From assembly GCF_000374305.1 (NCBI RefSeq), contig NZ_KB894098.1, positions 62,001-126,000 of the forward strand: DNA of 64,000 nucleotides, given 5' to 3'. Shown one piece after another: positions 8,424 to 16,653 of this stretch. Origin of the DNA: Actinomadura flavalba DSM 45200 (GTDB lineage: Bacteria > Actinomycetota > Actinomycetes > Streptosporangiales > Streptosporangiaceae). A program made the position numbers and the translations under genes. Each line of letters opens with the position of its first letter. Within the stretch, counting starts at the first letter, position 1. Below the pieces are notes generated by a model. The model was not told the origin of the DNA. It saw only the letters and a program-made list of their open reading frames with translations, and ran no database searches.

Positions 8424-8909
8424 ATGAGTTACGAGACCGGCAACATGTATCCCGAGTACCCCGAACGCCCCGGACCGCCCGGCGACCGGCCCCGGCCCGG
8501 CGTCAACGCCGGGCGGCTGTGGGCGGGCGGCGCCGCCACCGCGCTCGTCGCCGCGTTCATCGGCGTCGTCGGCGTGCTGGTCGCGCGCGGCGTGCTCGAC
8601 ATCCCCGTCTGGCTGCCCGCCGGGCAGGACCGCGTCGCCGACGGCACCGCCCTCGGCGTCGCCGTCTTCGGCGCCATCGCCGCGATCACCGCCACGGCCC
8701 TGCTGCACCTGCTCATGCTGACGACGCCCAGCCCCCGCCAGTTCTTCGCGTGGATCGTCGCGCTCGCCACGATCGTCGGCGTCGTCTGGCCGTTCACGAC
8801 CGGCGTCTCCCTGGAGAGCCAGGTCGCCCAGGCCATCATCGCCGGGCTCACCGGCCTCGCCATCGGCACCCTGCTCACGTCGGTGGCGTCCAGCTCCGTC
8901 CGCGCCTAG
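8424..8909 (+). CDS. four-helix membrane protein (DUF6069-like)
   Basis: A 161-residue membrane protein with a short Pro/Tyr-rich cytosolic N terminus. Four hydrophobic segments lie near residues 32-55, 75-95, 103-123 and 132-152. The second ATG (MSYETGN) is chosen because GAGGGGGGA sits at the right distance before it; an in-frame ATG at 8403 would add seven residues. The WAGGAATALVAAFIGVVGVLVARG segment resembles DUF6069 proteins, whose function is unknown. It is divergent from the steroid genes, and the KstR2-type operator is in the shared intergenic region about 90 bases upstream, so co-regulation is possible but unproven. Confidence 0.78.
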   Translation: MSYETGNMYPEYPERPGPPGDRPRPGVNAGRLWAGGAATALVAAFIGVVGVLVARGVLDIPVWLPAGQDRVADGTALGVAVFGAIAAITATALLHLLMLTTPSPRQFFAWIVALATIVGVVWPFTTGVSLESQVAQAIIAGLTGLAIGTLLTSVASSSVRA

Positions 8910-8915
8910 CGCGGC

Positions 8916-10835
8916 CTACTCCACCCGGACCGCGAAGAGGGTCGTGTCGTCGGCCGCGCGGTCCGGGTTCATGCCGTGCAGGGCGCGGTCGACGACGCGG
9001 CCCGGATCGGCCGGGCCGTCCTGGAGGAGGCCCGCCAGGCGTTCGATGCCGTCGCCCAGGTCGGCGCCGCGCCGCTCGACCAGGCCGTCGGTGTAGAGCA
9101 GGACGACGTCGTCGGGGCACAGCGGGAGGGTGTGCGTCGCGTACTCGACGTGCGGGACGGCGCCCAGCATCGGGTCGGGCTCGCCCTCCAGCGGATACGC
9201 GGCGCCGTCCCGGAGCAGGATCGGCGGCAGGTGCCCCGCCGACGACCAGCTCAGCAGCCGCTCGCGCGGGTCGAACCGGGCGATCACGGCCGTGCCGGTC
9301 GTCGGCTCCATGTCGATGACGAGATCGTTGAGCCAGCCCGCGAGCCGCCCCGGGGGCTCCCCCGTGGACGCCAGGCCCAGCAGGCCGTTGCGGCTGCGCG
9401 CCATCGCCTCCGTCGCGGGCAGGCCGTGCCCGGCGACGTCGCCGATCGCGAACAGGTCGGTGCCGTCGACGAGGATGCGGGTCGCGAACCAGTCGCCGCC
9501 GATGCGCGCCGCGCTCTCGGCCGCCAGGCTGCGCACCGCGATCTCCAGGCCGGGCATGTGCCGCACGTCGGCCGCGTCCGGCAGGATCGCCCGGCGCAGC
9601 GTCACCGCCAGACGCTGCTGCTCGGCGGTGCGGGCCTGCTGGCGCTGCATCTGCCGGCGCGTCTGCGTCAGCGCCCGCTCGATGCGGCGGCGGCGCGTGA
9701 TGTCCTGCGAGACGATGTTGACCGACACCGGGTAGCCGCCGCTGTCCAGCACGGGTTCGGCGAACACCCACAGGTGCCGGTACCGGCCGCCCGTCAGGGC
9801 GACGCGGTGCTCGACCTCGACCGGCTCCAGGCGGCTGAACAGCGTCTGGAGCCCCTCCTCGATGAGCGGGACGTCGGCGGGCGCCACGATCTTCGCCAGC
9901 TCGGCGGGCGTGGACGGCGCGTCCTCCATGGAGACGCCGTAGTTGGCGGCCATCTGGCTCGACCACTCGACCTCGCCGCTGATCAGGTCCCACTCGCCGA
10001 ACCCCAGGCGGCCGAGCCGCTCCACCCGGTCGAGGCGGCGGCGGGCCCGGTCCTCCTCGAAGTGGTAGCGCCAGGTGACGCAGACGCCCGTCGGGACGCG
10101 GACCGCGCGCAGGGTCATCCTTGACGACTTGGCGACGCCGTCTTTGGCCGTCGAATAGATCATCGGGCCGCCGTGGTAGGGCTCCTCCGACTCCAGCACC
10201 TTGACGTAGGAGTCGAACACCCCCGACAGCGCGGAGCCGGGGTCGGTGCGCAGCAGCCGGCGGCCGAGCAGATCGTCGCGGCCCCGTCCGAACAGGTCGC
10301 TGGCGCCCTCGTTCAGCTCCGCGTACAGGAAGTCGAAGACGCGGCCGTCGGGACGCCGGACCGGCACCAGGTGGGCGGCGCTGTCCAGCGAGGCCGTCAG
10401 CAGGACGCGGGCCTCCGGGTCGTCGGGGAGTTCCTTGAGCGTGGCGGCGTCGTGGTCGGTGTCGGCCTGCGACACCGACCGCAGGATGCGGGCCCGCTCG
10501 GCCTCGGCGTCCTCGGTGAGCCGGGCCCGCTCCTCGTCGGTGGTGGCGGGACGCGCCACGGCGGCGACGGTGCCCTCGGGCGCCTCGCTCTCCTCGCCCG
10601 GCGCCTTGGTGACGAGCGCGGCGGCGTCGGCGAGTTCGAGGTCCATGTCGCGGGCGAGCCAGATGAGGTGCTGGAGCGCCTCCCCGGTCGGCACCCCGAG
10701 CCGGGCGGCCAGCGCGGCCCGCGCCTCGGCGATCAGCGCCCGGCCGCGGACGGCCCCGCGCAGCTCGGCGAATCCGGCATCCGGCGCGTCCGGCGAACCC
10801 TCCGGCGGCACGCCCGCCTCGTCGCCAGCAGTCAC
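8916..10835 (-). CDS. ANTAR-PAS-PAS-PP2C (SpoIIE-type) phosphatase
   Basis: A 639-residue cytosolic signalling protein. Residues about 25-80 form an ANTAR-like helical module (RGRALIAEARAALAARLG then ALQHLIWLARDM). PAS domains follow at roughly 150-265 and 275-385, then a coiled linker rich in Arg/Gln (about 385-415) and a C-terminal SpoIIE/PP2C domain (GGDWFATR, GDVAGHGLPA, LLYTDGLVERR). Such phosphatases dephosphorylate STAS anti-anti-sigma factors to release stress sigma factors. The ANTAR part, normally an RNA-binding antiterminator fold, is unusual at the N terminus. The GTG start has an inverted repeat in its promoter region. No partner gene is adjacent. Confidence 0.88.
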   Translation of the reverse strand: MTAGDEAGVPPEGSPDAPDAGFAELRGAVRGRALIAEARAALAARLGVPTGEALQHLIWLARDMDLELADAAALVTKAPGEESEAPEGTVAAVARPATTDEERARLTEDAEAERARILRSVSQADTDHDAATLKELPDDPEARVLLTASLDSAAHLVPVRRPDGRVFDFLYAELNEGASDLFGRGRDDLLGRRLLRTDPGSALSGVFDSYVKVLESEEPYHGGPMIYSTAKDGVAKSSRMTLRAVRVPTGVCVTWRYHFEEDRARRRLDRVERLGRLGFGEWDLISGEVEWSSQMAANYGVSMEDAPSTPAELAKIVAPADVPLIEEGLQTLFSRLEPVEVEHRVALTGGRYRHLWVFAEPVLDSGGYPVSVNIVSQDITRRRRIERALTQTRRQMQRQQARTAEQQRLAVTLRRAILPDAADVRHMPGLEIAVRSLAAESAARIGGDWFATRILVDGTDLFAIGDVAGHGLPATEAMARSRNGLLGLASTGEPPGRLAGWLNDLVIDMEPTTGTAVIARFDPRERLLSWSSAGHLPPILLRDGAAYPLEGEPDPMLGAVPHVEYATHTLPLCPDDVVLLYTDGLVERRGADLGDGIERLAGLLQDGPADPGRVVDRALHGMNPDRAADDTTLFAVRVE

Positions 10836-10865
10836 CGCCTCGCCCCCGTTCCGCAGATGACCTCG

Positions 10866-10892
10866 TCCCTGAAAAGGTACATAGGTCAGGGA
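10866..10892 (-). promoter_or_regulatory. inverted repeat around a possible -10 of the PP2C gene
   Basis: Arms TCCCTGA (10866-10872) and TCAGGGA (10886-10892) are exact inverted copies separated by 13 bases. The spacer, read on the minus strand, contains TACCTT, a TAnnnT-type -10 element. The site is about 30 bases upstream of the phosphatase start, so it could be an operator. Confidence 0.4.
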
Positions 10893-11017
10893 ACAGCGAC
10901 TCCCGACAATTTCGTCCCTAGCCCAGCTTTTTGCCCCACCTTGCCCGACCCCCCGAAGCCGGACACCGAGCCCCTACCCGCCCCACAACCGAGTACGCAC
11001 CAACCCGGAGTCTGCGC

Positions 11018-11023
11018 TACAGT
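11018..11023 (+). promoter_or_regulatory. possible -10 element of tRNA-Pro
   Basis: TACAGT fits the actinobacterial TAnnnT -10 pattern and lies 26 bases before the tRNA. No clear -35 is visible. Confidence 0.35.
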
Positions 11024-11048
11024 AATCAAGCCCGCTACGGCAGGGCAC

Positions 11049-11122
11049 CGGGACGTAGCGCAGTTTGGCAGCGCACTTGACTGGGGGTCAAGGGGTCGTG
11101 GGTTCAAATCCCGCCGTCCCGA
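11049..11122 (+). tRNA. tRNA-Pro(GGG)
   Basis: The acceptor arms CGGGACG and CGTCCCG pair perfectly. The anticodon stem CTTGA/TCAAG encloses the loop CTGGGGG with anticodon GGG. The T arm has the usual GGTTCAAATCC, and the discriminator base is A. No 3' CCA is encoded. Confidence 0.97.
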
Positions 11123-11132
11123 CCGGGTAGGA

Positions 11133-11166
11133 AAGGGCTTCGGAGCTTGCTCCGGGGCCCTTTTTT
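11133..11166 (+). terminator. intrinsic terminator after tRNA-Pro
   Basis: A stem of AGGGC..CGGAGC pairs with GCTCCG..GCCCT around a small TT loop and is followed by six T residues. It is well placed to end the tRNA transcript. Confidence 0.85.
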
Positions 11167-11202
11167 GTGTGCGCTGAGGCTTCGGAGGGCGCCGTCCTTG
11201 CT

Positions 11203-11218
11203 GTTATAACATATAGCG
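11203..11218. promoter_or_regulatory. GntR-type box, copy 1 (before flavin hydroxylase)
   Basis: GTTATAACATATAGCG is the first of four related boxes in this catabolic island. The overlapping TGTTATAACA is a perfect 10-base palindrome. It lies about 100 bases upstream of the hydroxylase start. Confidence 0.6.
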
Positions 11219-11320
11219 TCTAGCCTCGGAGTGTTCTTCCACCCCTGGTAGGAGGCCGGATATGGGGCAGCGGCGGCGTTGTGGTGCGCGGTACGAGGTC
11301 GGTGGGCGGGGTGTCTTCTG

Positions 11321-12916
11321 ATGGCGCCGTTGCCGATTGACGCGCTGCCCGGGCGCGTGCCGGTGCTGGTCGCGGGTGGGGGGCCGGTCGGGCTGGCCAC
11401 GGCGATCGAGCTGGGGACGCGCGGCGTCGGCTGCCTCGTCGTCGAGCCCCGCGCCACCGTCTCCACCGCCCGGCCCCGCTGCAAGACCGTCAACGTGCGG
11501 ACGATGGAGCACCTGCGCCGCTGGGGCCTGGCCGACCGGCTCCGGCGGCGGGCGCCGCTGCCCGTCTCCTGGTCGCGGGACGTGGTGTTCTGCACGTCGC
11601 TGACCGGCCGGGAACTGTCCCGCTTCACCGGCGTGCTCGGCCTCGCTCCGGACGGCGACCGGTTCGCCGAGACCGGCCAGCAGGTGCCGCAGTACGTGCT
11701 GGAGGAGGTGCTGCGCGAGGCCGTCACCGACCTGGACCCGTGCACCCTCGCCCTCGGCCTGCGCGTCACGGACCTCGACCAGGACGCCGACTCCGTGCGC
11801 GTCACCGTGCGCGACGACGCGGGCCGCGAGGCCGTCGTCACCGCCGATCACGTCGTGGGCTGCGACGGCCCGCGCAGCGTCGTCCGCGAGCGCATCGGCG
11901 CCGCCTACCGGGGCGGCCGGGCGCTCAGCCCGAACTTCGGCATGGTGTTTTCCTGCCCGGAGCTGGCCGGGCACGTCGCGCACGGACCGGCCGTGCAGTA
12001 CTGGGTCGTCAACGGCACGGCGCCCGCCCTCGTCGGTCCGCTCGACCGGACCGGCACCTGGTGGGCGATCGCGTTCGGCGTCGACCGGGCCACCGGCGAG
12101 GCGACGGCGCACGACCTCATCGACGCCGTCGCGGGACGCCCGGTGCGGGCCGAGGTGCTGTCGACCGACCCCTGGACGGCCCGGATGGAGATCGTCGACC
12201 GGATGCGCCGGGGCCGCGTCTTCCTGGCCGGTGACGCCGCCCACCTCAACCCGCCCTTCGGCGGCCACGGGCTGAACACCGGAATCGGTGACGCGGTCGA
12301 CCTCGGCTGGAAGCTGGCGGCCGTCGCGCGGGGCTGGGGCGGGCCCGCGCTGCTCGACGGCTACGAGGCCGAGCGGCGGCCGATCCAGGAACGGGTGATC
12401 GCGGAGGCGACCGCGAACATGCGGGTGCTGTCGTCCGATCTCGTCACCGCCGACCTGGAGGCCGGCGGCCCGGCGGGCGACGCCGCGCGGCGGGCCGCCG
12501 GGGAGCGGATTCAGCGGACCAAGCGCGCCGAGTTCCACGCGCTCGACCTGGTGCTGGACGTCCGCGTCGCCGCCTCCCCCGTCCTGCCGGACGGCGCGGC
12601 GTGCGGGACGCGGCTCCCCCACGCCTTCACCGGCGGCGCCTCGCTCTACGACCTGCTCGGCCCGGACCTGACCCTGCTCGTCCTGCGCCCCGGCGCGGCG
12701 CCGGAGACGATCGAGGACGCCGCCCGCCGGCAGGGCGTCCCGCTGGCGACCGTGGACGTCACCGCCACCGGCCTGGCGGCCCGCCTCGGCGCGTCGCTCG
12801 CGCTGGTGCGTCCCGACCAGATGATCGCCTGGACGGGCGACGGCGCCCCCGCCGACCCGGCGGCCCTGCTCGCGACGGTCACGGGCACGGCGCCGGTACC
12901 GGTCAGCCGTCGGTGA
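11321..12916 (+). CDS. FAD-dependent aromatic hydroxylase (MhpA/PheA-like)
   Basis: A 531-residue group A flavoprotein monooxygenase that inserts oxygen into an aromatic ring using NAD(P)H. The N-terminal dinucleotide fold is VAGGGPVGLATAIELG (residues 16-31), the DG motif is VGCDGPRSVVRERIG near 185, and the GD motif is VFLAGDAAHLNPPFGGHG near 305. A C-terminal thioredoxin-like part follows. The Met of MAPLPIDALPG is taken because the fold starts soon after it; an in-frame start 42 bases upstream reads as shadow. Neighbouring ring-cleavage and hydrolase genes make phenolic-acid hydroxylation likely, but the substrate is unknown. Confidence 0.88.
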   Translation: MAPLPIDALPGRVPVLVAGGGPVGLATAIELGTRGVGCLVVEPRATVSTARPRCKTVNVRTMEHLRRWGLADRLRRRAPLPVSWSRDVVFCTSLTGRELSRFTGVLGLAPDGDRFAETGQQVPQYVLEEVLREAVTDLDPCTLALGLRVTDLDQDADSVRVTVRDDAGREAVVTADHVVGCDGPRSVVRERIGAAYRGGRALSPNFGMVFSCPELAGHVAHGPAVQYWVVNGTAPALVGPLDRTGTWWAIAFGVDRATGEATAHDLIDAVAGRPVRAEVLSTDPWTARMEIVDRMRRGRVFLAGDAAHLNPPFGGHGLNTGIGDAVDLGWKLAAVARGWGGPALLDGYEAERRPIQERVIAEATANMRVLSSDLVTADLEAGGPAGDAARRAAGERIQRTKRAEFHALDLVLDVRVAASPVLPDGAACGTRLPHAFTGGASLYDLLGPDLTLLVLRPGAAPETIEDAARRQGVPLATVDVTATGLAARLGASLALVRPDQMIAWTGDGAPADPAALLATVTGTAPVPVSRR

Positions 12917-13583
12917 GGGCGGCCAGCGCCATCCGCTCGTTGCGCGCCAGGTGCTCGGCGACGGCGTCCGAGGCGGTCGCGGGGTCGCGGCTGCGGAAGG
13001 CGGCGACGAGGTCGAGATGGGCCCGGCCGCGCCGCCGGTGCTCGTCCGGGTCGGGGTCCAGGCGGCCGAAGCCGATCCGGACGTAGCGTTCCGCCGCCCG
13101 CCACAGCGTGGTGAGGAGCCGCACGTCCCAGACGGTGGCCGCGGGGGCCAGCAGCGCGAAGTGGAACGCGTGGTGGCCGTCGTAGATGTCGCCGATGCCG
13201 TGGCCCCGGGCGCCGAACCCGGCGGCCTCGGCCTCCAGCCGGTCGAGTTCGGCGTCGCTGAGCAGCGTGCACGACCGCGCGGCGATCTCCGGCTCGACGA
13301 CGCGGCGGAGCCGGTAGATGCCGTGCAGGTCGTCCAGGTCGAGGGGGGTCACGGTGGCGCTGCGGCCGGGCCGCATGACGACGAGTCCTTCGCTCTCCAG
13401 GCTGCGCAGTGCCTCCCGGACGGGGATGAAGGAGACGTCGAGCATGTCGGCCAGCTCGCGCAGGGAGTAGTCCTGCCCGGGGGCGAGGTCGCCGGACAGG
13501 ATGGCCCGGCGCAGCTCGTCGGTCGACTGCTCCACGACCGACCGGGAGGTGATGGGCCGCAGTTTCGCCCGAGGTGCCGCCAC
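12903..13583 (-). CDS. GntR family regulator (FCD/FadR type)
   Basis: A 226-residue transcription factor. The winged helix is residues 15-85 (ILSGDLAPGQDYSLRELADMLDVS, then VREALRSLESEGLV). The all-helical FCD effector domain with likely metal-binding His residues (HHAFHFALL and later HLDLV) covers 95-220. I use the GTG at 13583 because the 35 residues before it are AT-derived and unlike the protein. It lies convergent to the hydroxylase (14-base overlap) and divergent from the VOC gene, with two copies of the candidate operator between. It probably represses the hydroxylase, dioxygenase and hydrolase until a pathway intermediate binds. Confidence 0.87.
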   Translation of the reverse strand: MAAPRAKLRPITSRSVVEQSTDELRRAILSGDLAPGQDYSLRELADMLDVSFIPVREALRSLESEGLVVMRPGRSATVTPLDLDDLHGIYRLRRVVEPEIAARSCTLLSDAELDRLEAEAAGFGARGHGIGDIYDGHHAFHFALLAPAATVWDVRLLTTLWRAAERYVRIGFGRLDPDPDEHRRRGRAHLDLVAAFRSRDPATASDAVAEHLARNERMALAALTDG

Positions 13584-13613
13584 GTGCTCCGCCTTCCGGG
13601 GCCTGGAGATCGG

Positions 13614-13629
13614 GTTATCAACTATAGCG
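13614..13629. promoter_or_regulatory. GntR-type box, copy 2 (before gntR)
   Basis: GTTATCAACTATAGCG lies 31 bases upstream of the regulator start and matches copy 1 at 14 of 16 positions, which suggests autoregulation. Confidence 0.6.
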
Positions 13630-13650
13630 ATCGGTCGGCCCACCCTTGCT

Positions 13651-13666
13651 GTTATCAAATATACGA
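13651..13666. promoter_or_regulatory. GntR-type box, copy 3 (before VOC gene)
   Basis: GTTATCAAATATACGA lies about 40 bases upstream of the VOC gene. The preceding CTTGCT is shared with copy 1. Confidence 0.62.
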
Positions 13667-13703
13667 AATACGCTGTGGGTCGGATCACAGGAGGAGGTCA
13701 CCG

Positions 13704-14270
13704 ATGCCCACCCCCAAGTTCGCCCACGTGGTGCTCCAGACCGGACGGCCCGCCGCGCTGCGGGACTGGTACTGCACCGTGCTGGACGGCCACGTCGTCT
13801 ACGGGGACGACATGCTGACGTTCATCACCTTCGACGAGGAGCACCACCGGATCGCCCTGCTCAGCCCGCCGGTCCCGATCCGCCCCAGGACGCCCGACAC
13901 GGCCGCCATGCACCACGTCGCCTACACGTTCGCCGGGCTGGACGACCTGCTCGACCGGTACGTCCTGCTGCGCGACGCGGGCGTCCGCCCGGCCGTGTGC
14001 ATCGCGCACGGGGTGACGACGTCGCTGTACTACCGCGACCCGGACGGCAACTTCGTCGAGATGCAGGTCGACAACTTCGCCGAGCCCGACCAGGCCACCC
14101 GGTACATGGGCGGCCCGGAGTACGCCGCCGACTCGGTGGGCCCGGCGTTCGACCCGGAGGAGATGCTGGCGGCCCGGCGCGGCGGAGCGTCCGTCGACGA
14201 GCTGACGGCGCGGGCCTGGTCGCTGAAGGCGGGCCTGCCGGACCCGATGGGCGTGCTGCTCGGCACCTGA
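13704..14270 (+). CDS. VOC family protein, extradiol-dioxygenase-like
   Basis: A 188-residue vicinal-oxygen-chelate protein. The probable metal ligands are His8 in FAHVVLQT, His in MHHVAYTF near residue 73 and Glu in GNFVEMQVDNF near 122. That is the 2-His-1-Glu set of type I extradiol ring-cleavage enzymes in a single-domain form. GGAGGAGGT precedes the ATG at ideal distance. Between a flavin hydroxylase and a fumarylacetoacetate-type hydrolase, ring cleavage of a catechol or hydroquinone is the obvious role. At this length it could also be a binding or isomerase-type VOC protein. Confidence 0.85.
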   Translation: MPTPKFAHVVLQTGRPAALRDWYCTVLDGHVVYGDDMLTFITFDEEHHRIALLSPPVPIRPRTPDTAAMHHVAYTFAGLDDLLDRYVLLRDAGVRPAVCIAHGVTTSLYYRDPDGNFVEMQVDNFAEPDQATRYMGGPEYAADSVGPAFDPEEMLAARRGGASVDELTARAWSLKAGLPDPMGVLLGT

Positions 14271-14290
14271 CGTTCCGGCGTGGGCACGCT

Positions 14291-14306
14291 GTTATCAAAT
14301 ATCTAA
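14291..14306. promoter_or_regulatory. GntR-type box, copy 4 (before FAH-like gene)
   Basis: GTTATCAAATATCTAA shares its first 12 bases and the preceding GCT with copy 3. It lies 15 bases upstream of the hydrolase start, in the 50-base gap after the VOC gene. Confidence 0.6.
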
Positions 14307-14320
14307 CCGAAGGGACCACC

Positions 14321-15184
14321 ATGCGCGTCGCCAACCTCGCGGGACGGCTCGTCATCGTCACCGGCGCCCCCGGCGCCGAAGTCGCCCACGACGTCGAGAA
14401 GAACAGCGGCGGCCGGTTCGCCGCCGCGCCCCAGGCGGTCTACGACGACTGGGACGCGTTCACCGCGTGGGCGGCCGGCGCCGCGCTGACCGACCCGGTG
14501 CCGCTCGACCCCGCCGATCTGGGCGCCCCGTCGCCCGAGCCCCGGCAGGTCCTCGCCGTCGGCCTCAACTACCGCGACCACGCGGCCGAGTCCGGCTTCG
14601 CCGCCCCCGCCGGAGACCCGCCGGTCTTCACCAAGTTCCCGAGCTGCCTGACCGGTCCGCGCGGCGACGTCGTCCTGCCGTCCGGCGGGCGCACCGACTG
14701 GGAGGTCGAACTCGTCGCGGTGATCGGCCGCCGGGCGCACCGGGTCTCGGCCGCCGAGGCCCCCGCGTACGTCGCCGGGTACACGGTCGGGCAGGACCTG
14801 TCCGAGCGGGTGCTCCAGATGGCGGCGCAGCCGCCGCAGTTCAGCCTCGGCAAGTCCCTGCCCGGTTTCGGCCCGACCGGGCCGTGGCTCGTCACGCCGG
14901 ACGAACTGGACGACGCCGCCGACCTGGAGCTGAGCTGCGCCGTCAACGGCGAACGGGTCCAGCACGGCCGCACGAGCCGTCTCATCCACTCGGTCCCCGA
15001 TCTGGTCGCCCGCCTCTCGGCGACGCTGCCGCTCCTGCCCGGCGACCTCCTGTTCACCGGCACCCCGGGCGGCGTCGGCTTCGGCATGAACCCCCCGCGC
15101 TACCTCGCACCCGGCGACGTCCTCACCAGCCGCATCGAGGGCATCGGTGAGCTCCGCCACCGCTTCGTCGCCGCGCCCGCCTGA
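14321..15184 (+). CDS. fumarylacetoacetate hydrolase family protein
   Basis: A 287-residue FAH-fold enzyme that hydrolyses a C-C bond in, or decarboxylates, a ring-cleavage product. The divalent-metal ligands are visible as Glu-x-Glu in TDWEVELVAVIG and Asp in YTVGQDLS, with Lys in SLGKSLPGFGPTGPW. GLNYRDHAAESG near residue 90 is the family entry motif. GAAGGGA precedes the ATG. It is probably the last dedicated step of the local aromatic pathway, acting on an acylpyruvate-type product, and shares the upstream box of its neighbours. Confidence 0.87.
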   Translation: MRVANLAGRLVIVTGAPGAEVAHDVEKNSGGRFAAAPQAVYDDWDAFTAWAAGAALTDPVPLDPADLGAPSPEPRQVLAVGLNYRDHAAESGFAAPAGDPPVFTKFPSCLTGPRGDVVLPSGGRTDWEVELVAVIGRRAHRVSAAEAPAYVAGYTVGQDLSERVLQMAAQPPQFSLGKSLPGFGPTGPWLVTPDELDDAADLELSCAVNGERVQHGRTSRLIHSVPDLVARLSATLPLLPGDLLFTGTPGGVGFGMNPPRYLAPGDVLTSRIEGIGELRHRFVAAPA

Positions 15185-15227
15185 CGCGGGCGGGTTTCCG
15201 CCGCTCCGGGCGCGGTAGCGTCGGGGC

Positions 15228-16073
15228 ATGCGGCTTCATGTGGGGTGTCCTATGTGGGGGCATGTGCCGTGGCAGGGGCGGTTCCTGCCGGAGGGGCTGC
15301 CCGCGCGGGAGCGGCTGGCGGCGTACGCGTCGTGGTGCAACGCCGTCGAGGGCAACACGACGTTCTACGCGACGCCCGCGCGCGACGTCGTGGAGACGTG
15401 GGCCGAGCAGACGCCCGAGGACTTCCGGTTCCTGCTCAAGCTGCCGAAACCCGTCACGCACGACCACCGGCTCGTCGGCGGCGAGGACGCGCTGCGCACG
15501 TTCCTGACGGCGATCGAGCCGCTCGGCCCGCGCGTCCACGCGCTGTGGGTGCAGTTGCCGGCGTCGTTCGGGCCCGGTGAGGTGCAGACGCTCGGCGCGT
15601 TCCTGCGGGCGCTGCCGTCCGGGCACCGGTACGCCGTCGAGGTGCGGCATCCGGCGTTCTTCGCGGACGCGCGCGCTGCGGCGCCGCTGCGGAGGATCCT
15701 GGAGGACGCGGGCGCCGAGTGGGTTCCGTTCGACACCACGGTGATGTTCGCGAGCCCGCCCGAGAGCGACGCCGAACGGGAGGCGTGGGCGAAGAAGCCG
15801 CGCGTCCCGCGCCGGGCCCCGGCCGTGACCGACCGGCCGATCGTGCGGTACCTCGGCCGCGACGACGTGGACCGCACCGTCGAGGGCTGGGCGTACTGGG
15901 TGGAGACCGTCGCGGACTGGCTGCGTGGCGGCCGCTCCCCCACGGTGTTCGTCCACACGCCCGACAACACCGAGTCCCTGCCGCTGGCGCGCCGCTTCCA
16001 CGACGAGGTCCGCGCCCGCGTCCCGGGCCTGGAGCCGCTGCCCGAACCGGTCGAGAACGCCACCCTGTTCTAG
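15228..16073 (+). CDS. DUF72 family protein
   Basis: A 281-residue DUF72 protein with a TIM-barrel-like fold. Characteristic stretches are LHVGCPMWGH at the N terminus, NAVEGNTTFYATP near residue 45, FRFLLKLPKPVTH near 70 and the conserved YAVEVRHPAFF near 140. Family members are widespread in bacteria; biochemical function is not established. The stop overlaps the stop of the convergent DUF421 gene. Nothing nearby suggests a pathway. Confidence 0.88.
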   Translation: MRLHVGCPMWGHVPWQGRFLPEGLPARERLAAYASWCNAVEGNTTFYATPARDVVETWAEQTPEDFRFLLKLPKPVTHDHRLVGGEDALRTFLTAIEPLGPRVHALWVQLPASFGPGEVQTLGAFLRALPSGHRYAVEVRHPAFFADARAAAPLRRILEDAGAEWVPFDTTVMFASPPESDAEREAWAKKPRVPRRAPAVTDRPIVRYLGRDDVDRTVEGWAYWVETVADWLRGGRSPTVFVHTPDNTESLPLARRFHDEVRARVPGLEPLPEPVENATLF

Positions 16074-16630
16074 GGCCGCGCGGCGAGCGCCCGCTCCAGC
16101 CGGGTGAGGGCCCGGCGGAGTTCGTCGATGTCGGCCTTGTCGGCGGGCTGGTCGCGGTCGTTGAGGCGGACGAGGACGGTGCCGCCGGGCTCCAGCGTGA
16201 TGACCGACGTCTCGGTGACCGCGTCGCCGCCCGCGCGCTGCACCTCGGCGTCCAGGTCCTCGCGGCGCAGGCCGAGGCGGGAGAGGGCCGGGGGCAGGTA
16301 GGCGCCGTCGCGGGCGAGGACGGTCGTGCCGCCCTCCAGGAGGCGGCCGATCCGGTGCCAGCGCAGCGTCGCCCGGTCCAGGACGGTGTTGGTGGCGAGC
16401 AGCACGGCGGCGCCGAACAGCGCCCCGGTGACCGAGTTGTCCGGCCCGATGATGGCGTTCTGCACGACGTTGGACAGCAGCAGCATGACGACCAGGTCGA
16501 GGTTGTTGAGCTGCGCGAGGTCGCGTTTGCCGACGAACCGCAACAGCACGACCAGCGCGACGTACACGAGGATCGTCCGCACGGCCTTGTCCCCGTACGA
16601 GACACCGCTCACCAGGATCTCGCGCCACAT
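16070..16630 (-). CDS. DUF421 (YetF/YcaP-like) membrane protein
   Basis: A 186-residue protein with three N-terminal hydrophobic helices (residues about 17-37, 44-64, 66-86) containing the family motif RFVGKRDLAQLNNLDLVVMLLLSN. A soluble C-terminal domain follows (ARDGAYLPPALSRLGL and EDLDAEVQRAG). DUF421 proteins such as YetF are inner-membrane proteins of unclear function, in spore-formers linked to spore properties. The Met of MWREILVSG is chosen; upstream in-frame sequence is shadow of the next gene. Confidence 0.87.
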   Translation of the reverse strand: MWREILVSGVSYGDKAVRTILVYVALVVLLRFVGKRDLAQLNNLDLVVMLLLSNVVQNAIIGPDNSVTGALFGAAVLLATNTVLDRATLRWHRIGRLLEGGTTVLARDGAYLPPALSRLGLRREDLDAEVQRAGGDAVTETSVITLEPGGTVLVRLNDRDQPADKADIDELRRALTRLERALAARP

Positions 16631-16653
16631 ACACCCGTCCTCCACCGACCACC

